Shown here: positions 48,433-61,007 of the stretch, in pieces | Layout of the letters: each line of letters starts with the position of its first letter | Position numbering within the stretch: the stretch's first letter is position 1 | Source: Modicisalibacter ilicicola DSM 19980 | GTDB lineage: Bacteria; Pseudomonadota; Gammaproteobacteria; Pseudomonadales; Halomonadaceae | Length of the DNA stretch: 64,000 nucleotides | NCBI RefSeq assembly: GCF_900128925.1 | Contig: NZ_FQUJ01000002.1 | Coordinates: 34,856-98,855, forward strand | Direction: 5' to 3' | Program-made: the position numbers and the translations under genes | Notes under the pieces: model-generated | What the model saw: the letters and a program-made list of their open reading frames with translations, nothing else | Database searches by the model: none | Told to the model about the DNA's origin: nothing

Positions 48433-49638
48433 CTATTCCTGTAGATCGCCTTGACGGTACCCGATCAGGTACAGCACGGCATCCAGCCCTAGCGTCGAAA
48501 TGGACTGGCGAGCCTGGCGGCGCACCAGCGGCTTGGCGCGGTAGGCGATCCCCAGCCCGGCAGTCGCGAGCATCTTCAGGTCGTTGGCGCCATCACCCAC
48601 GGCAATGGTCTGCTCCAGGCACAGCCCCTCCCGCTCGGTAATCGATTTCAGCAGCTTGGCCTTGCGCGGGGCATCGATTATCGGTTCGCGCACCTCGCCG
48701 GTCACCCGACCACCCTCGATCACCAGTTCGTTGGCATGGATCTCGTCGAATCCCAGCTTCTCCTGGAGATAGCGCGCGAAATAGGTAAAGCCACCGGACA
48801 GGATCACGGTGCGATACCCGAGCCGCTTGAGGTGATGCATCAGTCGCTCGACGCCGGGCATCAACTCGAGATGGTCCGCGATCTCGGCGAGCACCGCCTC
48901 GTCGAGCCCCTCGAGCATCGCCATGCGTGCGCGGAAGCTTTGCTGAAAGTCCAGCTCACCGCGCATGGCCCGCTCGGTGATGGCGGCCACTTCGTCGTAT
49001 ACCCCGTGGCGCCGTGCGAGTTCGTCGATCACCTCGGCCTGGATCAGCGTCGAGTCCATGTCGAAACAGATCAGCCGGCGGTGACGTCGCCAGATGGAAT
49101 CTTCCTGGATGGCGATGTCCACGCCGTGCATCGCCCCCAGCGCCAGGGCCTTCTCGCGCAGCGCCTCGAGATCGACTTCTTCGCCGCGCAACCAGCATTC
49201 GACGCAGGCACCATGGGCCGGCGCCTCGCCATCCAGGGGCTCGCGACCGGAAAGGCGATGAATCAGCTCCACGGTCAAGCCATGGGCGGCGGTCAAGGCC
49301 CCGACCTCGGCAAGAATCCCGGCGGGCAGGCGTGGCGCCAGCAGCGTCAGGATCAGGCGCGGCTGGCTGGCCTGGGCACTCCAGCGCTGATAATCCTCGG
49401 CACTGATCTGGATAGCCTGGATGTCGAGCCCAAGGTTGCTTCCGGCCTGGTTGAGCGTCCTTTCGATCTCTGCATCCGCGTCGAGTCCTACCAGCGCCTC
49501 CAGGGAAACGATGCCGAAGGTCACGCTCTGGTTGATGTCCAGCAGTCGCGCACCGCTGACGGCCAGGGCTTTTCCCAGGCCGGCGAGCTGGCCGGGTTGC
49601 GCGGTGCCGGTGGCACGAATCAGCAGGCGTCGCGTCAT
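48433..49638 (-). CDS. serB: Phosphoserine phosphatase with N-terminal ACT-like domains
   Basis: SerB releases serine from phosphoserine, the last step of serine synthesis. The 401-aa protein has two ACT-like regions (about 1-180) and a HAD phosphatase domain with [28 protein letters not shown] and [10 protein letters not shown]. The ACT part is typical of Pseudomonas and Halomonas SerB and probably binds amino acids. The ATG overlaps the parC stop (ATGA), so expression is coupled to topoisomerase IV. Confidence 0.97.
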   Translation of the reverse strand: MTRRLLIRATGTAQPGQLAGLGKALAVSGARLLDINQSVTFGIVSLEALVGLDADAEIERTLNQAGSNLGLDIQAIQISAEDYQRWSAQASQPRLILTLLAPRLPAGILAEVGALTAAHGLTVELIHRLSGREPLDGEAPAHGACVECWLRGEEVDLEALREKALALGAMHGVDIAIQEDSIWRRHRRLICFDMDSTLIQAEVIDELARRHGVYDEVAAITERAMRGELDFQQSFRARMAMLEGLDEAVLAEIADHLELMPGVERLMHHLKRLGYRTVILSGGFTYFARYLQEKLGFDEIHANELVIEGGRVTGEVREPIIDAPRKAKLLKSITEREGLCLEQTIAVGDGANDLKMLATAGLGIAYRAKPLVRRQARQSISTLGLDAVLYLIGYRQGDLQE

Positions 49639-51896
49639 GATCGCTCCTGTTCCACGTCCAGTCGGTCGACCTTCTGGAAACCGCGCGGCAACTTGCTGCC
49701 GCGGCGGCCCCGCTCTCCTGCATAGTAGGCCAGATCGGCAGGCTTCAGGGTCAGCTTGCGCTTGCCGGCGTGAATCACCAGAGAGGCCTTTTCAGGCAAG
49801 ATGACCAGGTCCCGCACGAACTCCTCGCGACGGGCCGCCCGGGCGCCGGGAATATCGATCATCTTGTTGCCCTTGCCCTTGGCCATCTCCGGCAACTGGT
49901 CGAGTCCGAACAGCAGCATGCGTCCCTCGTTGGAGACCACCGCGACCCGCGCGTTCGCCCCCCCCGGCACCCCTCGCGGTGCCAGCACGTTGCAGCCCTT
50001 GGGCACCGAGAGTGCCGCCTTGCCCGACTTGTTCTTGCCGGTCAGTTCCTCGAGGCGGGCGACGAAACCGTAGCCCCCGTCGGAGGCCAGCAGGTAACGG
50101 CTTTCCGGTGCGCCCAGCATCAACCCGACCATGTGCGCCCCGGCACCGGGATTGACCCGGCCGGTGATGGGTTCGCCCTGGCTGCGGGCGCTGGGCAGGT
50201 TATGGGCGCTCAGGGTATAGGCGCGGCCACTGTCGTCGAGCAACACCAAGGGTTGGTTGGTCTTGCCCCGTGCGGCCAGGTGGAAGCGGTCGCCGGACTT
50301 GAAGGCGAGCCCGGCCGGGTCGATCTCGTGGCCCTTGGCGCTGCGAATCCAGCCCTTCTCGGAAAGCACGACGGTAACCGGATCGGCACCCATCAGCTCG
50401 ACCTCGGAGAGCGCCCTGGCTTCCTCGCGCTCGACGATCGGTGAACGACGAGCATCGCCATGCTCCTTGCCGGCCTCGCGCAGTTCCTGCTCGATCAAGT
50501 CGGTCAGGGCCTCGTCATCACCCAGCAGCTTCTTCAGGCGCTTGCGCTCGGCCTTGAGTTCGTCCTGCTCGCCACGGATCTTCATCTCTTCGAGCTTGGC
50601 GAGATGGCGCAGGCGCAGCTCGAGGATGGCTTCGGCCTGGCGATCGGAGAGCCCGAACGCCGCGATCAGGGCAGGCTTGGGCTCGTCCTCCTCGCGGATG
50701 ATGCGGATCACCTCGTCGATGTTGAGATACGCCGCCAACAGGCCCTCGAGGATATGCAGGCGATCCTCGACCTTGCCCAGGCGGTGCTCGAGGCGCCGGC
50801 GTACCGTGGCACGCCGGTAACGCAGCCACTCGCCGAGCATGACGGGCAGCGGCATGACCCGCGGACGCCCGTCGAGACCGATGATGTTGAGATTGATGCG
50901 CACGCTCTTCTCGAGGTCGGTGGTGGCGAAGAGGTGCGCCATCAGCCCTTCGATATCGACGCGATTGGAGCGTGGCTCGATGACCAGTCGGGTGGGATTC
51001 TCGTGGGTCGATTCGTCGCGCAGGTCGGCGACCATGGGCAGCTTCTTGGCCTGCATCTGCGCGGCGATCTGCTCGAGCACCTTGGAGCCACTGACCTGAT
51101 AGGGCAGCGCGGTGACGATCACGTTGCCCTCTTCCAGGCCGTAGCGGGCGCGCAGCTTGACCGAGCCGCGTCCGACCTCGTAGAGCTTGGCCAGATCCTC
51201 TCGGGACGAGATGATCTCCGCCTCGGTGGGAAAGTCCGGGGCCGGCACATACGCGAGCAGGTCGCCGACGGTCGCCTCGGGGTGACGCAGCAGGTGGCAG
51301 GTCGCCTCGACCACTTCGCTGACGTTGTGCGGCGGAATGTCGGTGGCCATGCCCACGGCGATCCCGGTGGCACCGTTGAGCAGCACGTGGGGCAGCCGGG
51401 CCGGCAACACCGCCGGCTCGTTCATGGTGCCGTCGAAGTTGGGCATCCAGTCGACGGTGCCCTGGCCGAGCTCGGACAGCAGCACCTCGGAGAACTTCGA
51501 CAGGCGCGCCTCGGTGTAGCGCATCGCCGCGAAGGACTTGGGATCGTCCGGGCTACCCCAGTTGCCCTGGCCATCCACCAGCGGATAGCGATAGCTGAAC
51601 GACTGGGCCATCAGCACCATCGCCTCGTAGCAGGCACTGTCGCCATGCGGGTGGAACTTGCCCAGCACGTCGCCGACGGTACGTGCCGACTTCTTGTACT
51701 TGGCATTGGCGGTCAGCGACAGCTCGCGCATGGCATAAATGATGCGCCGCTGTACCGGCTTCATGCCGTCACCGATGTGCGGCAGGGCGCGGTCGAGAAT
51801 CACGTACATCGAGTAGTCGAGGTACGCCTTCTCGGTGTATTCGCGGAGCGAGAGGCGTTCGACGTCGCCTTCCTCCACGTGTATATCCATGGTCAT
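49635..51896 (-). CDS. parC: DNA topoisomerase IV subunit A
   Basis: ParC is the cleavage-reunion subunit of topoisomerase IV, which unlinks daughter chromosomes. From the ATG at 51896, with AGAGG seven bases ahead, the protein is 753 aa. Markers are [21 protein letters not shown] (in order), the catalytic tyrosine in [10 protein letters not shown], and the quinolone-determining [11 protein letters not shown] with the wild-type-like Ser. The C-terminal beta-pinwheel follows. parE lies upstream, separated by the variable-arm repeat. Confidence 0.97.
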   Translation of the reverse strand: MTMDIHVEEGDVERLSLREYTEKAYLDYSMYVILDRALPHIGDGMKPVQRRIIYAMRELSLTANAKYKKSARTVGDVLGKFHPHGDSACYEAMVLMAQSFSYRYPLVDGQGNWGSPDDPKSFAAMRYTEARLSKFSEVLLSELGQGTVDWMPNFDGTMNEPAVLPARLPHVLLNGATGIAVGMATDIPPHNVSEVVEATCHLLRHPEATVGDLLAYVPAPDFPTEAEIISSREDLAKLYEVGRGSVKLRARYGLEEGNVIVTALPYQVSGSKVLEQIAAQMQAKKLPMVADLRDESTHENPTRLVIEPRSNRVDIEGLMAHLFATTDLEKSVRINLNIIGLDGRPRVMPLPVMLGEWLRYRRATVRRRLEHRLGKVEDRLHILEGLLAAYLNIDEVIRIIREEDEPKPALIAAFGLSDRQAEAILELRLRHLAKLEEMKIRGEQDELKAERKRLKKLLGDDEALTDLIEQELREAGKEHGDARRSPIVEREEARALSEVELMGADPVTVVLSEKGWIRSAKGHEIDPAGLAFKSGDRFHLAARGKTNQPLVLLDDSGRAYTLSAHNLPSARSQGEPITGRVNPGAGAHMVGLMLGAPESRYLLASDGGYGFVARLEELTGKNKSGKAALSVPKGCNVLAPRGVPGGANARVAVVSNEGRMLLFGLDQLPEMAKGKGNKMIDIPGARAARREEFVRDLVILPEKASLVIHAGKRKLTLKPADLAYYAGERGRRGSKLPRGFQKVDRLDVEQERS

Positions 51897-51954
51897 CGAT
51901 TGACCTCTTTCGCAATTCGATTTTTCGAGTCCCAACCTGCTCGCGAACATCGCC

Positions 51955-52054
51955 GAGCGATGGCGAGACAAGGCGGATGGCAAGCGACAACGCGGAGTTT
52001 ACTGGTGTAAATGAGCAGTTGGCGCTTGCCATCCAACGCCGTATCGGCGAGCGC
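51955..52054. repeat. Constant-core, variable-arm inverted repeat, copy A
   Basis: A 100-base element between parE and parC. The core GCGGAGTTTAC-TGGT-GTAAATGAGCA is enclosed by the perfect 12-bp arms GGATGGCAAGCG (51975-51986) and CGCTTGCCATCC (52023-52034), with CAAC/GTTG also pairing inside. Ends GAGCGATGGC and GGCGAGCGC match copy B (38169-38317), where the arms have an unrelated sequence that still pairs with itself. Confidence 0.78.
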
Positions 52055-52068
52055 AGGCATGTTCCAGG

Positions 52069-54670
<2,602 letters not shown>

Positions 54671-54698
54671 ACCGCAAAACCTGTATGAAAAAACAGTA

Positions 54699-56369
54699 TC
54701 ACCCGACACCCTCGGCATTCCACACCGCCTCGATCAACCCTCGGCTGGAAGCGTCCAGGGCGTCAATGCCTTCGCGGGAGGCCAGAATCTGCTCGGTCTG
54801 GGTGGCGATCTTCTTGCCGAGTTCCACGCCCCACTGGTCGAAGGGGTTGATGTCCCAGATGGTGGCCTGGACGAAGACCTTGTGCTCGTAGAGCGCCACC
54901 AGCGCGCCCAGCGTTTCCGGGGTCAAGCGGTCGAGCAGCAGCGTGGTCGAGGGCTGGTTGCCGTGGTAGCGCTTGTGGCTGGGGCGCGGCCCATCGTCGT
55001 CGATGGCCTCGTCACCCAGCATCAGCAGCCGCGACTGGGCGAAGCAGTTGGCCAGGGTCAGGCGATGCTGGCTCTTCAGGTGCTTGCGCGTCGCCTCATC
55101 CTCGACCCGATCGTAACGCCGCATGGGTGCGATGAAATCGCACTCCACCGCCTGGGTGCCCTGATGCAGCAACTGATAGAAGGCATGCTGGGCATTCGGG
55201 CCGAGCTGCCCCCAGAGCACCGGGCAGGTGGAGTAACGCACCTTCTCGCCGTCGTTGGTCACCGACTTGCCGTTGGACTCCATCTCGAGCTGCTCGAGGT
55301 AACTGGCGAAGTATTCCAGGCGTCCATCGTAGGGCAGGATCGAATGGGCCCGGATATCGAGGAAGTTGACGTTCCAGATACCCGCCAGGGCCAACAGCAC
55401 CGGCAGATTATCGGCCAGTTCGGCACTGGCGAAATGGCGATCCATGGCATGCGCCCCGTCGAGCAGGGCACGGAAGTTGTCCATGCCGACGGTCAGGGCG
55501 ATGGGCAGGCCGATGGCCCCCCACAACGAATAGCGGCCGCCGACCCACTCCCAGAACTCCAGCTGGTTGGCATTGCTGATGCCCCATTCGCTCATCTTCT
55601 CGGGGCTGGCCGAGACACCGATGAAATGCTGACGCATCACCAGATCGTGATCGCCGTCGCCATCGACCAGATGGCCCATCAGCCAATCCTTGGCGGTGCG
55701 CGCATTGGAGAGGGTATCGATCGTGGTGAAGGACTTCGACGAGAGCACGAACAGGGTCGTCTCGGGGTTGAGGCGATCCAGATAGTCGGCAAGCTGGGAG
55801 CCATCCATGGTCGAGGCGAAATGCACCTCGACGCGATGCACGTCTCGCGGTCGGTAATCCGCCAGGGCATGGGTCACCATCAAGGGGCCCAGGTCCGAAC
55901 CGCCGACCCCGAGGTTGACCACGTCGGTGATCGCCTTGCCGGTGGCACCGCGCCACTGCCCGGCCAGGAACTTCTCGACCATCGTCGCCATATGGTCCAG
56001 GGTCCTGTGGACCGCGGGCACGATGTCTTCGCCCTCCACCTCGAGACATGCGTCCGCGGGCAGACGCAACGCGGTGTGCAGCGCGGGACGGTCCTCGCTG
56101 CGATTGACCCGCTCGCCGGCGAGCAGTCGCTTGATCGCCTCGGGCACCTGGGCGACACGGGCCAGTTCAAGCAGCTTGTCCAGAGTGTCGTCGCGCCAGC
56201 GCTGCTTGGACAGGTCGAGCATCAGGCCTGCCGCACGACGCGAGAAATGGCCATGTCGCTCATCCGACTCGCTGAACAGCTCCTTGAGATGCACCTCGCG
56301 CATGGCGTCGGCGTGGGCACTCAGCGATTGCCAGGCGGCATGACGATCGATCGGGCCTCGGGAAGTCAT
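54699..56369 (-). CDS. pgi: Glucose-6-phosphate isomerase
   Basis: Pgi interconverts glucose-6-phosphate and fructose-6-phosphate. The 556-aa protein has both signature regions, VLSSKSFTTIDTLSNA in the sugar-binding domain and GGRYSLWGAIGLPIAL, plus GQLGPNAQHAFYQLLHQGT with the ring-opening His. Length is normal. It ends 28 bases before yqiA. It lies opposite cmoA across a 171-base divergent region. It also supports precursor supply for UDP-glucose and thus the polysaccharide locus. Confidence 0.97.
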   Translation of the reverse strand: MTSRGPIDRHAAWQSLSAHADAMREVHLKELFSESDERHGHFSRRAAGLMLDLSKQRWRDDTLDKLLELARVAQVPEAIKRLLAGERVNRSEDRPALHTALRLPADACLEVEGEDIVPAVHRTLDHMATMVEKFLAGQWRGATGKAITDVVNLGVGGSDLGPLMVTHALADYRPRDVHRVEVHFASTMDGSQLADYLDRLNPETTLFVLSSKSFTTIDTLSNARTAKDWLMGHLVDGDGDHDLVMRQHFIGVSASPEKMSEWGISNANQLEFWEWVGGRYSLWGAIGLPIALTVGMDNFRALLDGAHAMDRHFASAELADNLPVLLALAGIWNVNFLDIRAHSILPYDGRLEYFASYLEQLEMESNGKSVTNDGEKVRYSTCPVLWGQLGPNAQHAFYQLLHQGTQAVECDFIAPMRRYDRVEDEATRKHLKSQHRLTLANCFAQSRLLMLGDEAIDDDGPRPSHKRYHGNQPSTTLLLDRLTPETLGALVALYEHKVFVQATIWDINPFDQWGVELGKKIATQTEQILASREGIDALDASSRGLIEAVWNAEGVG

Positions 56370-56540
56370 CGTTTATCTCTCCTTGAGCGTAATGTCGGCT
56401 TCGCCAGCATATCGATATCGGACCGCTGATGGGTGCAACGCCGTTGGACGGTACGTAAACTAGGGACTTTCGGGCAGCGCCTGAAACCCTTGGCTGCACA
56501 TCGCCCCCGGGCTCGATACCTCAACCGACTACCAGTTTCC

Positions 56541-57281
56541 ATGAGTTCTGCATCTTACCGTGACGCGGTCTTTACCACACCCCTTGACCGGATCGCGTCA
56601 TTTTCCTTCGACGAACAGGTCGTGGCCTGCTTCCCCGACATGATTCGTCGCTCGGTACCCGGCTACGGCCAGATACTGGGCATGCTCGGGGTGATCGCCG
56701 AACGCCATCTGCGCCACGGGGCGCATGTCTACGACCTGGGCTGTTCACTAGGCGCCGTGGGTCTGGCACTGGCCGGGCGCCTTCCGCCAGACGCCTTCAC
56801 CCTGACCGGTGTCGACCTGTCGCCCGCCATGGTCGAGCGTGCCCGATCCACCCTGGCCGAAGAATGCCCGGGACATCATATCGAGATCGTCGAGGGCGAC
56901 ATCCGTCATCTGGATTACCGACCCTCGGGCATGATCGTGCTCAACTTCACCCTTCAGTTTCTCGCGCCTGGTGATCGCGACGCGGTGATCGCCACGCTGT
57001 TCGAGGCTCTGGAGCCCGGCGGCGTGCTCGTACTGTCCGAGAAGATCGTCGCCGCGGACGAGCAGGAAAACGCCTGGCTGGTGGAGCGCTATCACGACTT
57101 CAAGCGCGCCAACGGCTACAGCGACCTGGAGATCAGCCAGAAACGCACTGCCCTGGAGAACGTGCTGGTACCCGACACCCTGGACGCTCACCACGCTCGC
57201 CTGTCGCGTGCCGGTTTTTCACGGGTGACTACCTGGTTTCAGTATCTCAACTTCGCCTCGATGATCGCCTTCAAGGAGTGA
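56541..57281 (+). CDS. cmoA: Carboxy-S-adenosyl-L-methionine synthase
   Basis: CmoA makes carboxy-SAM from SAM and prephenate for tRNA wobble uridine modification. From the ATG at 56541 the protein is 246 aa with a class I methyltransferase fold: VYDLGCSLGAVGLAL (motif I), TGVDLSPAMVERAR, and VLNFTLQFL. The longer upstream frame is not conserved. It is followed by cmoB after four bases; the CmoB ribosome site lies inside its stop region, so the pair forms one translationally linked unit. Confidence 0.96.
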   Translation: MSSASYRDAVFTTPLDRIASFSFDEQVVACFPDMIRRSVPGYGQILGMLGVIAERHLRHGAHVYDLGCSLGAVGLALAGRLPPDAFTLTGVDLSPAMVERARSTLAEECPGHHIEIVEGDIRHLDYRPSGMIVLNFTLQFLAPGDRDAVIATLFEALEPGGVLVLSEKIVAADEQENAWLVERYHDFKRANGYSDLEISQKRTALENVLVPDTLDAHHARLSRAGFSRVTTWFQYLNFASMIAFKE

Positions 57282-57285
57282 GTGC

Positions 57286-58278
57286 GTGCCGCTGCTGAAT
57301 GCCCCGCAAAGAGCGCTCTATCATGCCTTCGTCGAGCAGGGCCTCGACACCTGGCTGGCCCGGCTGCCCGAACAGTTCGCCCGGGGGCTCGATCGCAAGC
57401 GCCATGGCGACCTGCCCGCCTGGGAGAAGGCGGTGGCGAAATTGCCACCGCTGCCCGAGGAGAGGGCCGTGCATCTCGATCAGGATTGCGTGAGCGTCGA
57501 GGTGGCGCTGACGGATGCCGAGCGGCGCCGCTGCGAGAATCTCTTGCGCAAGCTGATGCCCTGGCGCAAGGGCCCGTTCTGCCTCGGCGGCATCGTGATC
57601 GACACGGAGTGGCGATCGGACTGGAAATGGCAGCGCGTGGCACCGCATCTGTCTTCCCTCGAGGGACGCCGCATTCTCGACGTGGGGGGCGGCAGCGGCT
57701 ATCACGCCTGGCGCATGGCGGGTAAAGGCGCAGCCTTCGTGCTGGTCATCGACCCCTCGCCGCGCTTCTACTACCAGTTCCAGGCGGTGCGTCATTTCGT
57801 CGGCGCCGCCGAGGGCGGCCGCACCCACTTCCTGCCGGTGGGCATCGAGGATGTTCCCGAGAAACTCGCGTTCTTCGACACGGTATTCTCCATGGGCGTG
57901 CTCTATCATCGTGCCTCGCCCCTGGATCATCTGGTGCAACTTAAAGACGCGCTGCGTCCCGGTGGCGAACTGGTACTGGAGACGCTAGTGGTGGAAGGCG
58001 ACGAAAGCACCGTGTTCATGCCCGGCGAGCGCTATGCGGCCATGCCCAACGTCTACTTCCTGCCCTCCTCCGCCGCACTTTGCCATTGGCTCGAGCGTTG
58101 CGGTTTTCAGGATATCCGGGTGGTCGACGAGGCCGTGACCAGCCTCGACGAGCAGCGCTCGACGGAGTGGATGACCTTTCAGTCATTGAAAGATTTTCTC
58201 GACTCCGAGGACCGCTCGCGCACCATCGAGGGCCACCCGGCGCCGCGACGGGCGGTCATCGTGGCGCGCAAGTCCTGA
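57286..58278 (+). CDS. cmoB: tRNA U34 carboxymethyltransferase
   Basis: CmoB transfers the carboxymethyl group from carboxy-SAM to 5-hydroxyuridine 34 of tRNA, giving cmo5U. The 330-aa protein has WRSDWKWQRVAPHL, the methyltransferase motif ILDVGGGSGYHAWRMAG, and SMGVLYHRASPLDHL. The start is GTG, with AAGGAG seven bases ahead at the end of cmoA. TrhP, which makes the hydroxyuridine precursor, is encoded at 61453-62766, so most of this pathway is in the window. Confidence 0.97.
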   Translation: MPLLNAPQRALYHAFVEQGLDTWLARLPEQFARGLDRKRHGDLPAWEKAVAKLPPLPEERAVHLDQDCVSVEVALTDAERRRCENLLRKLMPWRKGPFCLGGIVIDTEWRSDWKWQRVAPHLSSLEGRRILDVGGGSGYHAWRMAGKGAAFVLVIDPSPRFYYQFQAVRHFVGAAEGGRTHFLPVGIEDVPEKLAFFDTVFSMGVLYHRASPLDHLVQLKDALRPGGELVLETLVVEGDESTVFMPGERYAAMPNVYFLPSSAALCHWLERCGFQDIRVVDEAVTSLDEQRSTEWMTFQSLKDFLDSEDRSRTIEGHPAPRRAVIVARKS

Positions 58279-58300
58279 TTGTGGAAGAGGTCAGACGGCA

Positions 58301-59170
58301 TCAACGGTCGCGCCACTCCTCCTCGGTGTCTGCCTCTTCATCATCCGACCGGCCAAGATGCTCGTCACGCGCGGCATCGATCTCGCGCATTACCCCTTCG
58401 AGATCGGCGCTCTTTTCGCTACGCTTAAAGGTGCCGGTCAAGGGTATATCGGGACTGAGGTTGCCCAGCTGGAACAGCGACCAGATCTCGCCGGCGTAGT
58501 CGATGGTCAACAGCTCCGGGGCGAAGCGTCCGAAATAGCGCGCCATGTTGTCGACGTCCCGGGTCAGCATGCGCTCCGCACTGTTGTTGGCCGCAGCATC
58601 CACGGCCTGGGGCAGGTCGATGATGATCGGCCCTTCCGGCCCCAGGAGCACGTTGTATTCCGACAGATCCCCGTGAATCAGCCCGACGCTGAGCATGCGA
58701 ACCACCTCGCGCATCATCACCTGATGATAGTCCCGTGCCTCGGCGGCCGTCAGTTCGACATCGTTGAGGCGCGGTGCCACGTCACCGTCGGCACCGGCGA
58801 TCAGGTCCATCAGCAGCACGCCATCGACGAAGCCGTGGGGCTTGGGAACACGCACCCCCGCCCCCGCCAACCGATAAAGGGCATCGACCTCGGCGTTCTG
58901 CCAGGCCTCCTCCTGCTCGCGGCGCCCGAACCGGCTGCGCTTCTGCATGGCTCGGGCCTGGCGGCTGTTGCGTACCTTGCGCCCTTCCTGGTACTCGGCC
59001 TGATTGTGGAAGCTGCGCTTGCTGGCCTCCTTGTAGACCTTGGCACAGCGCAGCTGGCCCTGGGCCCGCACCACATAGACCGCCGCCTCCTTGCCGCTCA
59101 TCAGCGGGCGCAGCACGTCGTCGATGAAGCCGTCGTCGAGCAGCGGCTGTAAACGCTTCGGGGTTTTCAT
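58301..59170 (-). CDS. RIO-type serine/threonine protein kinase
   Basis: A 289-aa cytoplasmic kinase of the RIO1 family (PA4780-like in Pseudomonas). The ATP-binding part has MSGKEAAVYVVRAQ and an invariant-type lysine in CAKVYKEA. The catalytic loop is GLIHGDLSEYNVLL and the metal loop IIIDLPQAVD. An acidic tail (GRSDDEEADTEEEW) ends the protein. The ATG at 59170 is chosen, dropping eight unconserved residues. Its targets in bacteria are unknown. It converges on cmoB, with 22 bases between the stops. Confidence 0.92.
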   Translation of the reverse strand: MKTPKRLQPLLDDGFIDDVLRPLMSGKEAAVYVVRAQGQLRCAKVYKEASKRSFHNQAEYQEGRKVRNSRQARAMQKRSRFGRREQEEAWQNAEVDALYRLAGAGVRVPKPHGFVDGVLLMDLIAGADGDVAPRLNDVELTAAEARDYHQVMMREVVRMLSVGLIHGDLSEYNVLLGPEGPIIIDLPQAVDAAANNSAERMLTRDVDNMARYFGRFAPELLTIDYAGEIWSLFQLGNLSPDIPLTGTFKRSEKSADLEGVMREIDAARDEHLGRSDDEEADTEEEWRDR

Positions 59171-59233
59171 TTGCTTTAGGTGGCATCCTGGCAAGTCATG
59201 GGGTCACAGCATACCGTCTCGCGCCCCAACACC

Positions 59234-59255
59234 AAAAGGCCCGCCTAGGCGGGCC
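59234..59255 (-). terminator. Rho-independent terminator of hmp
   Basis: The perfect 18-base palindrome GGCCCGCCTAGGCGGGCC (59238-59255) is followed on the minus strand by TTTT. It lies 24 bases after the hmp stop codon and before the start of the kinase gene. Confidence 0.82.
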
Positions 59256-59278
59256 GGAAGAAGCGATGATCAGCAGAA

Positions 59279-60460
59279 TCAAGCAGCATGCAGCGCACGA
59301 GACGGGCCGAAATGCTCGTAATGGCGATGTTCGGCAGCGATGCCCAGGTCATCCAGCGCCTGATCCACCGCGCTCATGAAACCCTGGGGACCGACGAAGT
59401 AGCACTCCACCTCAGTCTTGGGCAGGTAGTAGGCGATCAATTCGCGATCGATGCGCCCGATACGAGCCGTTTTCTCGTTCTCGGTTCCTCGCTCGTAGAG
59501 AGTGACGCTGGTCAGCTGTCGCGGATAGTCGTCCTCGAGCGCCCGCAACTCGTCGGCGAAGGCATGCTGGTCGCGTTCCTGGGCGGCATGCAGATAGATC
59601 ACCTGGCGCCCCTGCTCCAGGGCGCGTCGCGCCAGGGGAAGCATCGGCGTCTGGCCTACGCCGCCGCTGAGCAGCATCACCGGGGTCCGGCTTTCATCGA
59701 GCACCAGTTCGCCGGCGGGAGGCAACAGTTCCAAGGTGTCGCCGACCTGCAGGACGTCATGGAAATGCCGACTCGCCTGGCCCTGCAGTTCGCGCTTGAT
59801 GGAGAGCCGATAGGTCCTGCCATTGGGATAGCCCGAGAGGCTGTAATGACGATAGACCGGCTCGCCGTCGATCATCAGGTGTACCCCGATGAACTGTCCG
59901 GGCTGGTAATCCGCCACCGCTCCACCATCTTCCGGGGCCAGCACGAAGGAAGCGATGACCGCACTTTCCGGGGTCTTCTCGATGATGCGAAAACGCCGCT
60001 TGCCCCGCCAGCCGCCTTTGCGCTTGGCAAATTCGTGGTAACGGTGGTCCTCAAGCTCGATCAGGAGTCCCGCCAGTTCATTGTAGAGCGCCGTCCAGGC
60101 GTCTGCGATTTCCGGCGTCACCGCATCGCCCAGCACCTCGGCCACCGCCACCAGCAGGCACTCGCCGACGATGGGATACTGATCGGGGCGAATGTCCAGA
60201 GAAACGTGCTTCTCCACCACCGTAGCAAGCGTCTGCTTGACCTTCTCCGGCTCCTTGCGCAACTGCACGTAGGCCAGTACCGCGCCGGCCAACACCCGTG
60301 GCTGGCCGCCATCGGCCTGGTGGGCCTGGTTGAACAGCGGTTTCACTTCGGGATAGCGCTCGAACATCAGCGGGTAGAAACGCCGAGTGATGGTTTCCAG
60401 GTGTTCCGCCACCAGCGGTGCGGTGGCGTCGATCAACTGCTCCTGTTCTTTGGTCAGCAT
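59279..60460 (-). CDS. hmp: Flavohemoprotein (nitric oxide dioxygenase)
   Basis: Hmp oxidises nitric oxide to nitrate using O2 and NAD(P)H. The 393-aa protein has the globin domain at the N-terminus (proximal His in VVEKHVSLDI, distal-pocket Tyr and Gln region RRFYPLMFERYPEVKPLFNQAHQ in order) and a ferredoxin-NADP reductase domain (about 150-393) with YRHYSLSGYPNGRTYRLSIK, GGVGQTPMLPLA and a CYFVGPQGFM tail. It is preceded by an NsrR-like operator and sits in the same interval as nnrS. It is not linked to other respiratory genes here. Confidence 0.97.
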   Translation of the reverse strand: MLTKEQEQLIDATAPLVAEHLETITRRFYPLMFERYPEVKPLFNQAHQADGGQPRVLAGAVLAYVQLRKEPEKVKQTLATVVEKHVSLDIRPDQYPIVGECLLVAVAEVLGDAVTPEIADAWTALYNELAGLLIELEDHRYHEFAKRKGGWRGKRRFRIIEKTPESAVIASFVLAPEDGGAVADYQPGQFIGVHLMIDGEPVYRHYSLSGYPNGRTYRLSIKRELQGQASRHFHDVLQVGDTLELLPPAGELVLDESRTPVMLLSGGVGQTPMLPLARRALEQGRQVIYLHAAQERDQHAFADELRALEDDYPRQLTSVTLYERGTENEKTARIGRIDRELIAYYLPKTEVECYFVGPQGFMSAVDQALDDLGIAAEHRHYEHFGPSRALHAA

Positions 60461-60645
60461 ATAGGTCCTCAGGGTTAGGGAAACACTGAATAAGTGTCTG
60501 CACGGACGAATCGCTGCGTTGCGCGGTACTGGTGCGCCAGCCCGGTCGAAGGTCGCCTAACTCTATGTTATGTCTCGCCTTCTGTGTGCCGTGCGCCTTG
60601 CGCTTCATCCCGTTCGCCGATTTATTCAGCGCTTCCTTGCATTTA

Positions 60646-60668
60646 ATGATGCTTTTTATATGCTTCTT
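60646..60668 (-). promoter_or_regulatory. NsrR-like operator and possible promoter for hmp
   Basis: On the minus strand AAGAAGCATAT, one base, AAAAGCATCAT matches the NsrR consensus AAGATGCATTT-N-AAATGCATCTT at 9 of 11 bases in each half. TACAAT lies just upstream (60670-60675) as a possible -10 box, without a strong -35 box. The site is about 185 bases before the hmp start. NsrR repression of hmp, relieved by NO, is well established in other gammaproteobacteria. Confidence 0.65.
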
Positions 60669-61007
60669 ATTGTACCCGAAGCATTGCTGGGCCCGTCCAT
60701 CCGACATCATGCCGCAGGTCGTTTTACTGCCAGCGAAACGACCGCTGCGCCTTTTCAGGAGAAGCTCTGAGGATCACGGCCCTGTTGTTTCGCTACCATC
60801 CTGAAATCGAAGACAGAGCTTGCATGGAGGGATCAAGCCAACAGCAAGGATTCGGGGAGAGTCGATGCGAACCAACTTGCGTCCTGTGTATCTACTGCTA
60901 TCTTTAAACATGCATAAAAAATACTTCATAAAAATAATGACCTTGGTAACGATGCTGCGAGCGCAGAACACGATACGCCAAGGTCGCCTGGATAAGGAGT
61001 CATGACC
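60669..61007. other. Intergenic region, no gene recognised
   Basis: About 340 bases between the hmp operator and the frameshifted gene. It is AT-rich near 60900-60950 (a promoter-like composition for the downstream gene). Short frames on either strand show no recognisable product. AAGGAG at 60994-60999 is the ribosome site of the following frame. I see no RNA gene. Confidence 0.5.

Noticed and set aside
60538-60804. Short frames between hmp and the broken secreted gene
   Set aside because: They run across the hmp operator and promoter region, lack ribosome sites and resemble no known protein.
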